Assembly (NCBI GenBank): GCA_016929905.1
Contig: JAFGHX010000465.1
Location: forward strand, 1-64,000
DNA length: 64,000 nt
Reading direction: 5' to 3'
Source of the DNA: Kiritimatiellia bacterium
Lineage (GTDB): Bacteria > Verrucomicrobiota > Kiritimatiellia > JAFGHX01
Shown: positions 53,030 to 61,100 of the stretch, piece by piece
Layout of the letters: the number at the start of each line of letters is the position of its first letter
Numbering within the stretch: position 1 is the stretch's first letter
Program-made: the position numbers and the translations under genes
The notes under the pieces: model-generated
What the model was told of the DNA's origin: nothing
Databases searched by the model: none
What the model saw: only the letters and a program-made list of their open reading frames with translations

Positions 53030-53170
53030 CAGGTCAGGGGAGCCCCCGGCGCGGCGTTGCCGCGCCGGGAATCACGGGTGGAAACTTCGTCTGGGGCCGT
53101 GTCGCCCATAGTAGAAGAGCCGTCCCTGGCTCGCCATAGCCCGTAGGGCGACGGCGGCTCGGCTCTTCCC

Positions 53171-53241
53171 CCCCGGCTGCACTCCGTGCACAGCCGGGGA
53201 CCCGGGCCTGCGGCCCGGAGGAAGCGGCGGGACGCCGCTTC
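53171..53241. terminator. Hairpin cluster between convergent genes
   Basis: Three hairpins in tandem: CCCCGGCTGC to GCAGCCGGGG-type stem (53171-53199), CCCGGGCCTGCGGCCCGG (53201-53218) and GAAGCGGCG-GGA-CGCCGCTTC (53221-53241). They lie between the radical SAM remnant and the tsaE stop at 53254, where a two-way terminator would be useful. There is no good T-tract, so this is an inference. Confidence 0.4.
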
Positions 53242-53253
53242 TACTTTCAAGTC

Positions 53254-53772
53254 TCAGGTCAGTCGCCTCACGGTAATCGCGCGGTGGTTGGGGTTGGGCA
53301 TCGCCTCGAAATGCACGTGCACGGCGGTCGCCGGGATCAGGTCGGCCGCGCGGTCGGCCCATTCGATCGCCGTTACCCCGTCGCCGTAAAGATACTCGTC
53401 CAGTCCGAAGTCGAGCGCCTCGTCCGAACTGCCGATGCGGTAGAGGTCAATGTGATACAGGCGGACGCAGCCGGGCCCGGATCCTGATTCTTCGCGGCAT
53501 TCGCCGCCGCTCTGCGAGCCGTGGCCTGCAGGGCGGCGGGCCTGGCCCCGGTATTCATTGACGATCGTGAACGTGGGGCTTGTGGCCGGTTGGTCGATAC
53601 CCAACGCCAGGGCGAGCCCCTGAACGAAACACGTCTTGCCGCTGCCCAATTCGCCGTGCAGCGCCAGGAGCAATGGCGCGCCAAACCGTTCCAGCAACGC
53701 AGCCGCCAGCGCGTGCGTCTCCGCCACGCTGCGCGAAGTGGTTGTGAGAATGACGTCGGATTCGTTCATCAT
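53254..53772 (-). CDS. tsaE: tRNA threonylcarbamoyladenosine biosynthesis ATPase TsaE
   Basis: 172 residues. Forms with TsaB and TsaD the complex that makes the t6A modification of ANN-decoding tRNAs; TsaE is its ATPase. It shows the Walker A GELGSGKT, the SPTFTIVNEY segment, the HIDLYR motif and the AIEWADR strand with the conserved Trp. A Gly/Arg-rich insertion of about 25 residues (GQARRPAGHGSQSGGECREE) falls after TIVNEY. ATG at 53772, giving a 4-base overlap (ATGA) with the upstream HAD-AIRS gene; the next ATG is three bases on. It is the only universally conserved housekeeping gene clearly seen in the window. Confidence 0.9.
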   Translation of the reverse strand: MMNESDVILTTTSRSVAETHALAAALLERFGAPLLLALHGELGSGKTCFVQGLALALGIDQPATSPTFTIVNEYRGQARRPAGHGSQSGGECREESGSGPGCVRLYHIDLYRIGSSDEALDFGLDEYLYGDGVTAIEWADRAADLIPATAVHVHFEAMPNPNHRAITVRRLT

Positions 53773-55394
53773 TCGGGTCCCTTCTCGAAAAAGCGGGCGA
53801 GCTCGTCCGTCTCGAATTCCGGCCAGACGATCTGCCGCTGCCCGGCGCAGGCGCGGACGCCGGAGCCGGGCGTCTCGAGCCTGCCGACGGCGGTGACGTC
53901 CACGCCCGCCTGCCGGATGGCGGTGGTGACGGCGGCCTCGGCGGCGGGCCGGCAACAGATAAGGAGGCTGCCGGAGCCGATGAGCCCGAGCGGATTCAAG
54001 CCGAGCAGGTTGCAGATCCCGCGGGTTTCGGCGTAGACGGGAATCCTCGGGCACTCGACGCGGATGCGGTGCCGCACCGCGGCACTGAACTCCGCGACGG
54101 CGGTGGCTAGCCCGCCTTCGGTGACGTCGTGCATGGCGGTGACGCCGCCCGCCGCCGCGGCGGCGCGCGCCTCGGCCAGCACGCTGATGCCGGGCGCATC
54201 GAGGAACGCGGCGCAGCGCCGGATTTCAGCCGGGTCCATTCCGAGCCGTTCGAGCCGGCGTGGCCGTTCCCGTGCGAGGATGGCGGTACCCTCCACCGCG
54301 ACGCCCTTGGTGAGCAGGACAACGTCGCCCGTCTGCGCACGGCGTTTGTCGATGAGTCGATCGCGCGCGACCGTTCCGATCAACTGCCCGCAGACGACGG
54401 GCCGGCTGACGGCGTCGGTGATCTCCGTATGCCCGCCGCACAGGGCGATGCCGAACCGCCGGGCCGTGTCTCTGAGTTCGCGCATGACGCCGAGGACGTC
54501 GGCGGGGGTGACCCCGGGCGGCATGAGCAGCGTCGTGAGCAACCAGCGGGGCGTCGCGCCGGCGGTCGCGATATCGTTCGCGTTCACAACGACCGCGTAG
54601 CGGCCGATGGCGTCCGTGGCAAAGGTGATGGGGTCGGCTTTGAGCGCCACCACCTCGCCGGGGCCGGCGGCGGCGACGGCCACGTCCTCGCCGACGCCCG
54701 GCCCGACCAGCACGGCCGGGTCCTCGCAGGCCAGTGTCTCGACGAACGTCAGGAGCAGACGGTTGGGCAGTTTGCCTTGCGGGAGCGGGCGGTAGCGGAG
54801 CAGCACGTCGTGCAGGTGCGCAAGGCTGTCGATAACGTGGTCGGCAGGCGTCTGCAGGACCGGCGCGGGGCGCCCGGCCTGGCGGAGCAGGACGGTCCGC
54901 GCCCCGGCGGCGTGGCCGGACTCGATGTCGAAGGTGTAGTCGCCCACCACGAGAATTTGTGCCGGGTCGATTCCGAGTTGGCGGGCGGCGAAGCGGACAG
55001 GTGCCGGGTCGGGTTTCGGGGGCAGCTTGTCGTCGCGCGTGACAATCAGGTCGAACGTGGCGGGCGTCGTATGGGCGAAGTTGGCGAGCGCGCGCCGGAC
55101 CGAACGCCGGCTGTTGCGTGTCACGACGACCAGGGCGTACCCGTCGGCGTGAAGCTGCGCCAGAAGCGCCTCGGCGCCTTCGTTGGGCACGGACCGCGCG
55201 GCGGCCTCGGCTTCAAATCTGTCCAGTGCGCGCACGGCTGCGCGGCGTCGGCCGTCGTCTGGGAGGCCTTCGATGAACTCGAGAACCGGCCGGCCGGGCG
55301 GGCAGCCCACCGCGGTGCGGACCCGGTTGAAATCCAGGCTGCCCGGGGCCGTAAGGGTCCCGTCGAAATCGAACAGGACGGCGCTGACGGTCAT
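53769..55394 (-). CDS. Fusion of HAD-family phosphatase and AIR-synthase/HypE-like domain
   Basis: 541 residues. Residues 1-205 form a HAD hydrolase with all four motifs: DFDGTLT at 9-15, VVVTRNS, Lys in KPDPAP and GDYTFDIESG. Residues 215-540 form the AIRS/HypE-ThiL-SelD fold (GPGVGEDVAV, LKADPITFAT, VVNANDIATAGATPRWLLTT, GGHTEITDAV, HDVTEGGLATAVAEF), an ATP-dependent domain that phosphorylates or dehydrates carboxamides or similar groups. HypE's C-terminal cysteine is not visible, so hydrogenase maturation is unlikely. GGHTEIT resembles the AIRS-like branch more than ThiL's GGDT. The gene overlaps tsaE. I know of no function for this pairing; the phosphatase might remove the phosphate that the second domain installs or uses. 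Confidence 0.8.
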   Translation of the reverse strand: MTVSAVLFDFDGTLTAPGSLDFNRVRTAVGCPPGRPVLEFIEGLPDDGRRRAAVRALDRFEAEAAARSVPNEGAEALLAQLHADGYALVVVTRNSRRSVRRALANFAHTTPATFDLIVTRDDKLPPKPDPAPVRFAARQLGIDPAQILVVGDYTFDIESGHAAGARTVLLRQAGRPAPVLQTPADHVIDSLAHLHDVLLRYRPLPQGKLPNRLLLTFVETLACEDPAVLVGPGVGEDVAVAAAGPGEVVALKADPITFATDAIGRYAVVVNANDIATAGATPRWLLTTLLMPPGVTPADVLGVMRELRDTARRFGIALCGGHTEITDAVSRPVVCGQLIGTVARDRLIDKRRAQTGDVVLLTKGVAVEGTAILARERPRRLERLGMDPAEIRRCAAFLDAPGISVLAEARAAAAAGGVTAMHDVTEGGLATAVAEFSAAVRHRIRVECPRIPVYAETRGICNLLGLNPLGLIGSGSLLICCRPAAEAAVTTAIRQAGVDVTAVGRLETPGSGVRACAGQRQIVWPEFETDELARFFEKGPE

Positions 55395-55545
55395 CGTCTG
55401 CCTTTCTCCCCGGCTCGGCGGCGGTTTGGCGGTTTTTGCCTTCCCAGGCGACAGAGGTCGTGTCTCAGTGTAGTGGTTTTCCCGGGGGAGTCAACGGATT
55501 GTGCGGGGCGCCCCGCCTGGCGCGGCGCGGACTCGGCGGGTACGG

Positions 55546-55776
55546 TCAGGGCCGTGGTGCCAGCGCGGGCGCGGGTGCCGGCGTGGCGTGTTCGGTGATC
55601 TGATGGTCCGTGTCGGCGGTGAGCATGGGTGGCTGGAGGTAGTTGAACGTATAGACCAGGCGCGGGAACGCGGTTTCCGTAAGGCGCAGCGTGCGCAGAA
55701 GGCGCCGCGTGATCATGCACGCCGCGCCCACCGCGCAGAGTTTTCCGAGCAAAACCCAGGATTCCACGATCAACAT
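55546..55776 (-). CDS. Small predicted membrane protein of unknown function
   Basis: Up to 76 residues from the ATG at 55776, with one hydrophobic helix (WVLLGKLCAVGAACMI), a basic patch (TRRLLRTLR) and a Pro/Ala-rich tail (TPAPAPALAPRP). The GAGGG site fits a GTG three codons later better (nine bases away), so a start at 55767 is possible. It lies alone between the HAD-AIRS gene and the DUF-like membrane gene. No family is recognised, and it could be spurious. Confidence 0.4.
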   Translation of the reverse strand: MLIVESWVLLGKLCAVGAACMITRRLLRTLRLTETAFPRLVYTFNYLQPPMLTADTDHQITEHATPAPAPALAPRP

Positions 55777-55837
55777 CCCTCGCCGAACAACGACAGGATA
55801 CCACAAGGCCGGGCCTGGTGTCAACCCGGCGCTCGAC

Positions 55838-56500
55838 CTACCGCTCGACGAGAACCTTGCCGTCCCGGACGGTGATCTTGGCGATCTTCGCCAGTGCGTT
55901 AGTGAACTCCGCATCTTCCATCATGACGGCCGCCAGATTCCATTCCTGAACGGCCTTCGCCAGTCTGTCCGGAAGCGGCTTCCCGTGGACCAGGACCTCC
56001 TCGGCGCGCACGATCAGCGAACCCTCATCCAGCGATACGTGGATCTTGGCCTGCCCGTTCAGGTACTGGCCGGGTATCCTGAATCTGTCCAGGGGCAGGC
56101 TGATCTGGGCGCTGAGTTGCTCGCCCTCGATCGAGACATACGCCTTGCTCCCGGCGCGGAGCATGCCGGAGGACGAGATCTTGGCGTTGATATCGTCGCG
56201 GCTGAGCAGGAGCCGCGCGCTCTTGTCGTCCGCGATGGCTTGGCGGAAAGCGGCCAGGCGGCGGTCCAGATCCGCCATCTTGGCCGGCGAGAGTTTGACG
56301 ACAGGGACGGCCGCCGGTTGGTCGGAAATGTAGCCCTTGACATACCGCACCAGCATGAAGGCCGCTGCCAGTGTGACCAGCACAATCGTGGCCACGATCA
56401 GGCAGCCCCATATGCAGCCGGCCTTGCCTCTCTTCTGCCGCTCCGGTTCGTCGTTGGGCGGCGGCGTCAGGCTCATCGGTGTTCGCGGGGTTCGCGCCAT
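55838..56500 (-). CDS. Membrane-anchored protein of unknown function
   Basis: 220 residues. A charged Pro-rich N-terminus (PPPNDEPERQKRGKAG) is followed by one transmembrane helix (CLIVATIVLVTLAAAFMLV) and an exported 160-residue domain rich in alternating hydrophobic strands (AYVSIEGEQLSAQISL, AKIHVSLDEGSLIVRAEEVL). The exported part resembles a small beta-sandwich/lipid-like carrier fold; this is only a visual impression. No family is recognised. It may be expressed with the membrane gene that starts at 57183, 32 bases away on the same strand. Confidence 0.65.
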   Translation of the reverse strand: MARTPRTPMSLTPPPNDEPERQKRGKAGCIWGCLIVATIVLVTLAAAFMLVRYVKGYISDQPAAVPVVKLSPAKMADLDRRLAAFRQAIADDKSARLLLSRDDINAKISSSGMLRAGSKAYVSIEGEQLSAQISLPLDRFRIPGQYLNGQAKIHVSLDEGSLIVRAEEVLVHGKPLPDRLAKAVQEWNLAAVMMEDAEFTNALAKIAKITVRDGKVLVER

Positions 56501-56532
56501 CGTTCAGGTGTTCCTTTCCTGTTCAGACTGAC

Positions 56533-57183
56533 TCATGGCATGGGCATGAATTGAGCGGCTTCCAGCCCGACATAGACGACGAGCCCCACGGCGGCGAGTT
56601 GCAGGAGGATGCCGCCGAAGAAGAGGATGAGAACCAGTTTCTTGAGTTCGCCGTCATAGCGTGCGAGCAGATAGTAGAAGGCGTAACAGCTGATGCAGAG
56701 GCAGAGCAGCCCCTGGCCGACGCTGTCCTGGAAAGCGTTCACGAGGACCATGATCCAGCCGACCATGCAGGCCAGGCTTCCGACGGCGGACACGATGCGG
56801 ATGATCAGGACGATCGGCGACTTTTCGATATCGGCCGGGGACGCGTTCTCCTTTGGCATCAGATTGAGTTGCGGGAGAACGGCGGGCTTGGGTTCCTCTT
56901 TTGGCGGAGGCGTCTTGTTCGTGTCGTCAGGCTTGGCGTCCTTGTTCGGAGGTTGCAGCTTCGGGTCGCCTTCGACGCCCTTGACGATTTCCAGGACCTC
57001 CTCCCACTTGTAGAATTCGAGCTGGCCCTCTGTCGTCTGGAGGCAGACCTCTTTGGGGCCTGCGCTCACATTGCCGCCCCGCTTGCTGCCGTCCTTCAGC
57101 ACGAGAATGTCGGAGCGGACGACCGTGGCGAGCAGGGCGGCAGCGCCGAGCAGCAGCAGAGCGCGTTGTTGCATGTGCTTCAT
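56533..57183 (-). CDS. Secreted/membrane protein of unknown function with four hydrophobic helices
   Basis: 216 residues from the ATG at 57183; codons further upstream translate a CCTCTGACC-type repeat and are excluded. It has a signal-like N-terminus (RALLLLGAAALLATVVRS), a small domain (ILVLKDGSKRGGNVSAGPKE, LEFYKWEEVLEIVKG), a Lys/Pro linker, then three or four hydrophobic helices (IVLIIRIVSAVGSLACMVGW, LLCLCISCYAFYYLLARY, LILFFGGILLQLAAVGLVVY). The domain before the linker recalls a peptide-binding or SH3-like fold. No ribosome-binding site is clear. Function unknown. Confidence 0.6.
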   Translation of the reverse strand: MKHMQQRALLLLGAAALLATVVRSDILVLKDGSKRGGNVSAGPKEVCLQTTEGQLEFYKWEEVLEIVKGVEGDPKLQPPNKDAKPDDTNKTPPPKEEPKPAVLPQLNLMPKENASPADIEKSPIVLIIRIVSAVGSLACMVGWIMVLVNAFQDSVGQGLLCLCISCYAFYYLLARYDGELKKLVLILFFGGILLQLAAVGLVVYVGLEAAQFMPMP

Positions 57184-57222
57184 GACGGATGCGAACAGGT
57201 GCACCAATGCGGGCTTCGCCCG

Positions 57223-57319
57223 CAACCCAGAGGTCAGAGGTCGGAGACCAGAGGTCAGCGGCTTCTCAGCCAGCATCGCGTTCTGCCTGACCTCTGACTT
57301 CTGCCCTCTGACCTCTCAG
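57223..57319. repeat. GAGGTCAGAGG simple repeat
   Basis: Repeats of CCAGAGGTCAGAGG (57223 on) and its reverse complement (CTGACCTCTGACTTCTG, TGACCTCTCAGC) to 57319. This gap repeat occupies the promoter side of the gene that starts at 57183. Confidence 0.6.
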
Positions 57320-57348
57320 CACCCGAAAATTACTTGTTTTTCGTTGCA

Positions 57349-57360
57349 GTTGTCGACAAC
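57349..57360. promoter_or_regulatory. Perfect 12-base palindrome GTTGTCGACAAC
   Basis: Located seven bases beyond the 3' end of the DUF2752 gene and about 170 bases upstream of the gene at 57183 (minus strand). It may be an operator or part of a -35 region; there is only one copy in the window. Confidence 0.3.
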
Positions 57361-57367
57361 GTAGCCA

Positions 57368-57823
57368 CTAAGGCAGCCGGGCGAGCCCGGCTGTCCGTTC
57401 CGGTTCCGCGTGTGCAAACCTATTGTACGCCGTAACGCCCATTCTGACGAATCCGAACACGAGGAAGAGGGCCAGCGTGATTCTGTAGGCGTAGAGCAGA
57501 GGACGGTTACGGCGATCGACCCATCGCTCGATCCGGACGCGTGCGGGCGCGCGCAACAGGGTGTAGGCGGCGCCCAGCGCGAGCAGGGCGATGAACAGAA
57601 AACCGAATGGGTGGTACTGGAACGCGAGCCCGAACCGGCCGTGGAGAATGGAGGAAATGCTGCGGGTCAGCCCGCAGCCGGGGCAGGGCAGGCCGGTCAG
57701 CCGGTGGAAGAGGCAGACGGGGATTCCGAGCCCGTGCGGCGGGTGGACGAGACACACGGCCAGAATCAAGAGGGACAAGCGGGCGTTCTTCTCGGTGCAG
57801 ATAATTTTTCGCATCGCGCTCAT
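57368..57823 (-). CDS. DUF2752 family membrane protein
   Basis: 151 residues from the ATG at 57823 (another at 57814). Three hydrophobic helices (SLLILAVCLVHPPHGL, FGFLFIALLALGAAYTLL, ITLALFLVFGFVRMGV) and the family signature CLFHRLTGLPCPGCGLTRS with its CPGCG cysteines, which may bind a metal or participate in disulfide exchange. DUF2752 proteins are small inner-membrane proteins of unknown role, common in PVC bacteria and Actinobacteria. No ribosome-binding site is clear. A small divergent open frame lies upstream at 57899. Confidence 0.8.
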   Translation of the reverse strand: MSAMRKIICTEKNARLSLLILAVCLVHPPHGLGIPVCLFHRLTGLPCPGCGLTRSISSILHGRFGLAFQYHPFGFLFIALLALGAAYTLLRAPARVRIERWVDRRNRPLLYAYRITLALFLVFGFVRMGVTAYNRFAHAEPERTAGLARLP

Positions 57824-57898
57824 AGTCTCGATGCCCGTCGGCCCGGCGGCCGGAACAATCGTTTGACAGCACGCCGCTGCGGGCGTATCCTTTCCGCC

Positions 57899-58036
57899 GT
57901 GAAGCGTGAAACGGGGATCAGGATTTTCGCCGTCGTGTGGTTTGCGTTCAGCATGGTGCTGATGAGCATCACCACGGGCGATTTGCAGCGGCTTATGCAG
58001 GTTTTGCGTTCCCTGTTTTCCGGCCATGCCGAGTGA
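57899..58036 (+). CDS. Possible small membrane peptide
   Basis: 45 residues starting with GTG at 57899: KRETGIRIFAVVWFAFSMVL, then ITTGDLQRLMQVLRSLFSGH. A basic start, one hydrophobic helix and an amphipathic end look like a small membrane peptide rather than noise. It lacks a good ribosome-binding site and there is no family match. It is divergent from the DUF2752 gene. Confidence 0.3.
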   Translation: MKRETGIRIFAVVWFAFSMVLMSITTGDLQRLMQVLRSLFSGHAE

Positions 58037-58086
58037 TTCGGGCTCGTCTTTTCCTCCGGCCCCGCCATCCTTCCTGGGGTTCGGCC

Positions 58087-58103
58087 CCCCGCCGAGAGCG
58101 GGG
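58087..58103. terminator. Short GC hairpin after the giant beta-helix gene
   Basis: CCCCGC-CGAGA-GCGGGG, 6-bp stem and 5-base loop, seven bases after the stop codon at 58110. There is no T-tract, so this would be at most a weak terminator. Confidence 0.3.
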
Positions 58104-58109
58104 CGCCGC

Positions 58110-61100
58110 CTACCAACCGAACTGCTTCGCCATGAAACCGGCGCTGGAGCGCATGAGATACCACCATCCGCCCGGCGCGAGCACGGCCATGTCGGCCTTC
58201 CAGTCGCCGTCGTAGTCGCCCGGCACGGGGCCGGCGGCGGCCCAGCCGAACTGCATCGTCCTGAACCCGGCCGTACTCCGAAGGAGGAACCAGTCGCCCG
58301 TCGGCTGGTGGTAGAGCCCGAAGTCCGCGGCGCCGTCGCCGTCGTAGTCGGCCGGGACCGGAGTGGGGCCGTCCCATCCGAATGGCTGCACGCCGAAGTT
58401 CAGGGTCGACCGCAGCATATACCAGGTCCCGTTCGGCCCGGAATAGACGGCTCTGTCGGTGACGCCGTCGCCGTCGTAGTCGGCCGGGACCGGCGTCGGC
58501 CCGTCCCATCCGAATTGGCGCACATTCACCTGGCCGTTGGAGGACTGGCGCACATACCAGGTTCCGGACGCCGAGTGGTAAACGGCCAGATCGGCCTTGC
58601 CGTCGCCGTCATAGTCGCCCGGCACCGGGCGCGTGGCGGCCCAGCCGAACGCGATCAGCGCAAAGCCGTCGCGGCTCTTGAGCAGGTACCAGTTGCCCGT
58701 GGGCTGATCGAAGAGGGCCAGATCGAACTTGCCGTCCCCGTCGTAATCTTCGGGTACGGGCGTGGGTCCGTTCCAGCCGAACGGGTCGACGCGCACGGTG
58801 CCGTTGCTCGAGTGCTCCACGAACCATCTGCCGGAGCCCGGATCATAGATCCAGAAGTCGGTCTTGCCGTCGCCGTCGAAGTCATCGGGCGACATGGGCC
58901 GGGTGGCGAACGTCGCGGAGTCCGCGAAGTCGTTGGTTTGGACCGAATCGCTGACGCGCACGAAGAAATTCGTGTCGAATTCCAGGCTGACCGGCAATTG
59001 GACGGACGTGCTCATATTGGTGGCCGCGCTGGTGACGTTGGTGGCGAGCACCCAGCTGTTCGTCTCCTGCCACAGCGTGATGTTCGCCGCATCCAGTGCC
59101 CAGGCGCCGATCCACGAGACCGTGAGCGCCTTGCCCACCGTGCCGGTCGTCGTCCCGGCGGGCGCGGTGACCGCCAGCCCGCTCAGCGGGTAGTCGGCCG
59201 GGTCGAGCGGGTCGGTGCCGGCGTCGACTTCGTCGCCGTCGTCGTGCCCGTCGCCGTCGGTGTCGGCCAGGTTCGGGTTGAGCCCCTGGTCGGTTTCCCA
59301 CCAGTCCGCCAGCCCGTCGAGATCGGTGTCGCCGAACTCATCGGCGCCGATGTCGATACCGGCGCCGGCGGGCCGGGCTTCGCCGTCGCGGTCGGTAGTC
59401 GGGGCGCCGATTGATGTGCCGGCATCGATACACGGGGAACGGCCCTGGATGTGGGCGTCGGCGTAGAGGGCGGGGTCGGTCGCGATGTTCCCGTCGCCGG
59501 CGTCACCGTCCTCGATGCAGGAATAGGTGGCCAGGCAGTTGGCGAGGTCGTCGCCGTTCTCCCACAGGATGCAGTTGGTGATCGTGGGCGAGGAGGACGG
59601 GGAGGCGTAAACGCCGCCGCCGTCGGCGGCCGTGTTGGCGAGGATCGTGTTGTTCAGCAGCAGCGGGGTGGAGCCGGCATCGCAGCAGACGCCGCCGCCC
59701 GCCGCCGAGGCGGTGTTGCCGCGGATCGTGTTGTTGACGAGCGTGGGCGAGAACGACCAGCAGTAGACCCCGCCGCCGTCGGCGGCGGCGTTGCCCGTGA
59801 TTTCGTTCAGAGCGATCGTGGGCGAGGAATCCCGGCAGTAGACGCCGCCGCCGGCCTCGGACGCCGTGTTGCCCGCCACGGTATTGCCGCCAATGTTGGG
59901 CGAGGAGTTGAACACGGCGATGGCGCCGCCGTTCACCGCGTCGTTGACCGAGAGCGAATTGGCGATCAGCAGCGGCGAGGCGTTCGTGCAGAAGATCCCG
60001 CCGCCGTCGCCCGTGGCGGCATTGCCCTCGATCGTGTTGTTCGAGATGACGGGCGAGGAGTAGTAGCAGTAGATGCCGCCGCCTGCGTCGGATGTGTTGT
60101 TGATGATCTTGTTGCCCGCAATCGTGGTCGAGGAGGACGAACAGCGGATGCCGCTGGCCGCCGCATTGCGAATGGTGAACCCGTTGATCGTGCCGAAGGT
60201 GTAGCCGGCCTTGACGGTGGCGACGGTGCCGGTGCCCTGGCCGTCCAGGATGGTCGTGTACAAGGTCGGGTTGCGCTGGGTGCGCGCGGTTTCCGTCCCG
60301 TTGAAGCCGCCATAGACGTAGGCGTAGGGGAGGAAGGTGACGTGTTCGTAATAGATGCCCATCTTCACCCAGACTTCGCCGCCCGTGGCGGCGGCTTCGG
60401 CGACGGCCGCCTGGACGCTGCGGAACGCGAGCGGCCAGCTCGACCCGTCGTTCAGGTCGTTGCCCGACGGGCTCACGCGGATGACGGCGGGCGACACGGT
60501 CCAGCTCTGGCTGGTCTCGTCCGCGCCGATATCGATGCCGGCTCCCTGCATCCGGGCTTCGCCGTCGACGTCCGTCCAGCCCGGCGTCATGACGCTGGTG
60601 TCGCCGGCGTCGACACAGGGCGAATGGGTCTGGATGTGGCCGTTGCCGTACTCGAACGAGGCGAGCTCGGGGTTCACGGCGATATTGCCGCCCGTGCCCG
60701 TGGGATCGCCGATTCCGGAGTAGTTGTAGTCGGTGTTGCCGTAGGCGCAGTTGTTGCGGAACGTCATGGAGCTGTTCGTCCCGTAGACGCCGGAGGAGCC
60801 GAACGCGACGACGTTGTTGACGATCGTGGGCGAGGAGTCGACGCTGTAGATGGCGCCGCCGTTGACGGCGTTGTTGCCCATGAGCGTGTTGTTGACGATG
60901 GCCGGCGCCGAGCCGTTGGCGCAGTAGATGGCGCCGCCGCCGGTGGCGGCGCTGTTGCCGTTGAGCGCGTTGTTCACGATTTGCGGCGAGGCGAGCCAGC
61001 AGTGAATCCCGCCGCCGACCGCTGCGCTGTTGCCGACGATCCGATTGTTGCGGATGGCGGGCGAAGAGTTGCTGCAATGGATGGCGCCGCCCTGCTCGGC

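Noticed and set aside
53769..55394. Annotation as selenophosphate synthetase, HypE or ThiL
   Set aside because: The AIRS domain is shared by all, but the ThiL GGDT motif and a HypE-type C-terminal Cys were not found, and a HAD domain is fused on; the specific function is left open.
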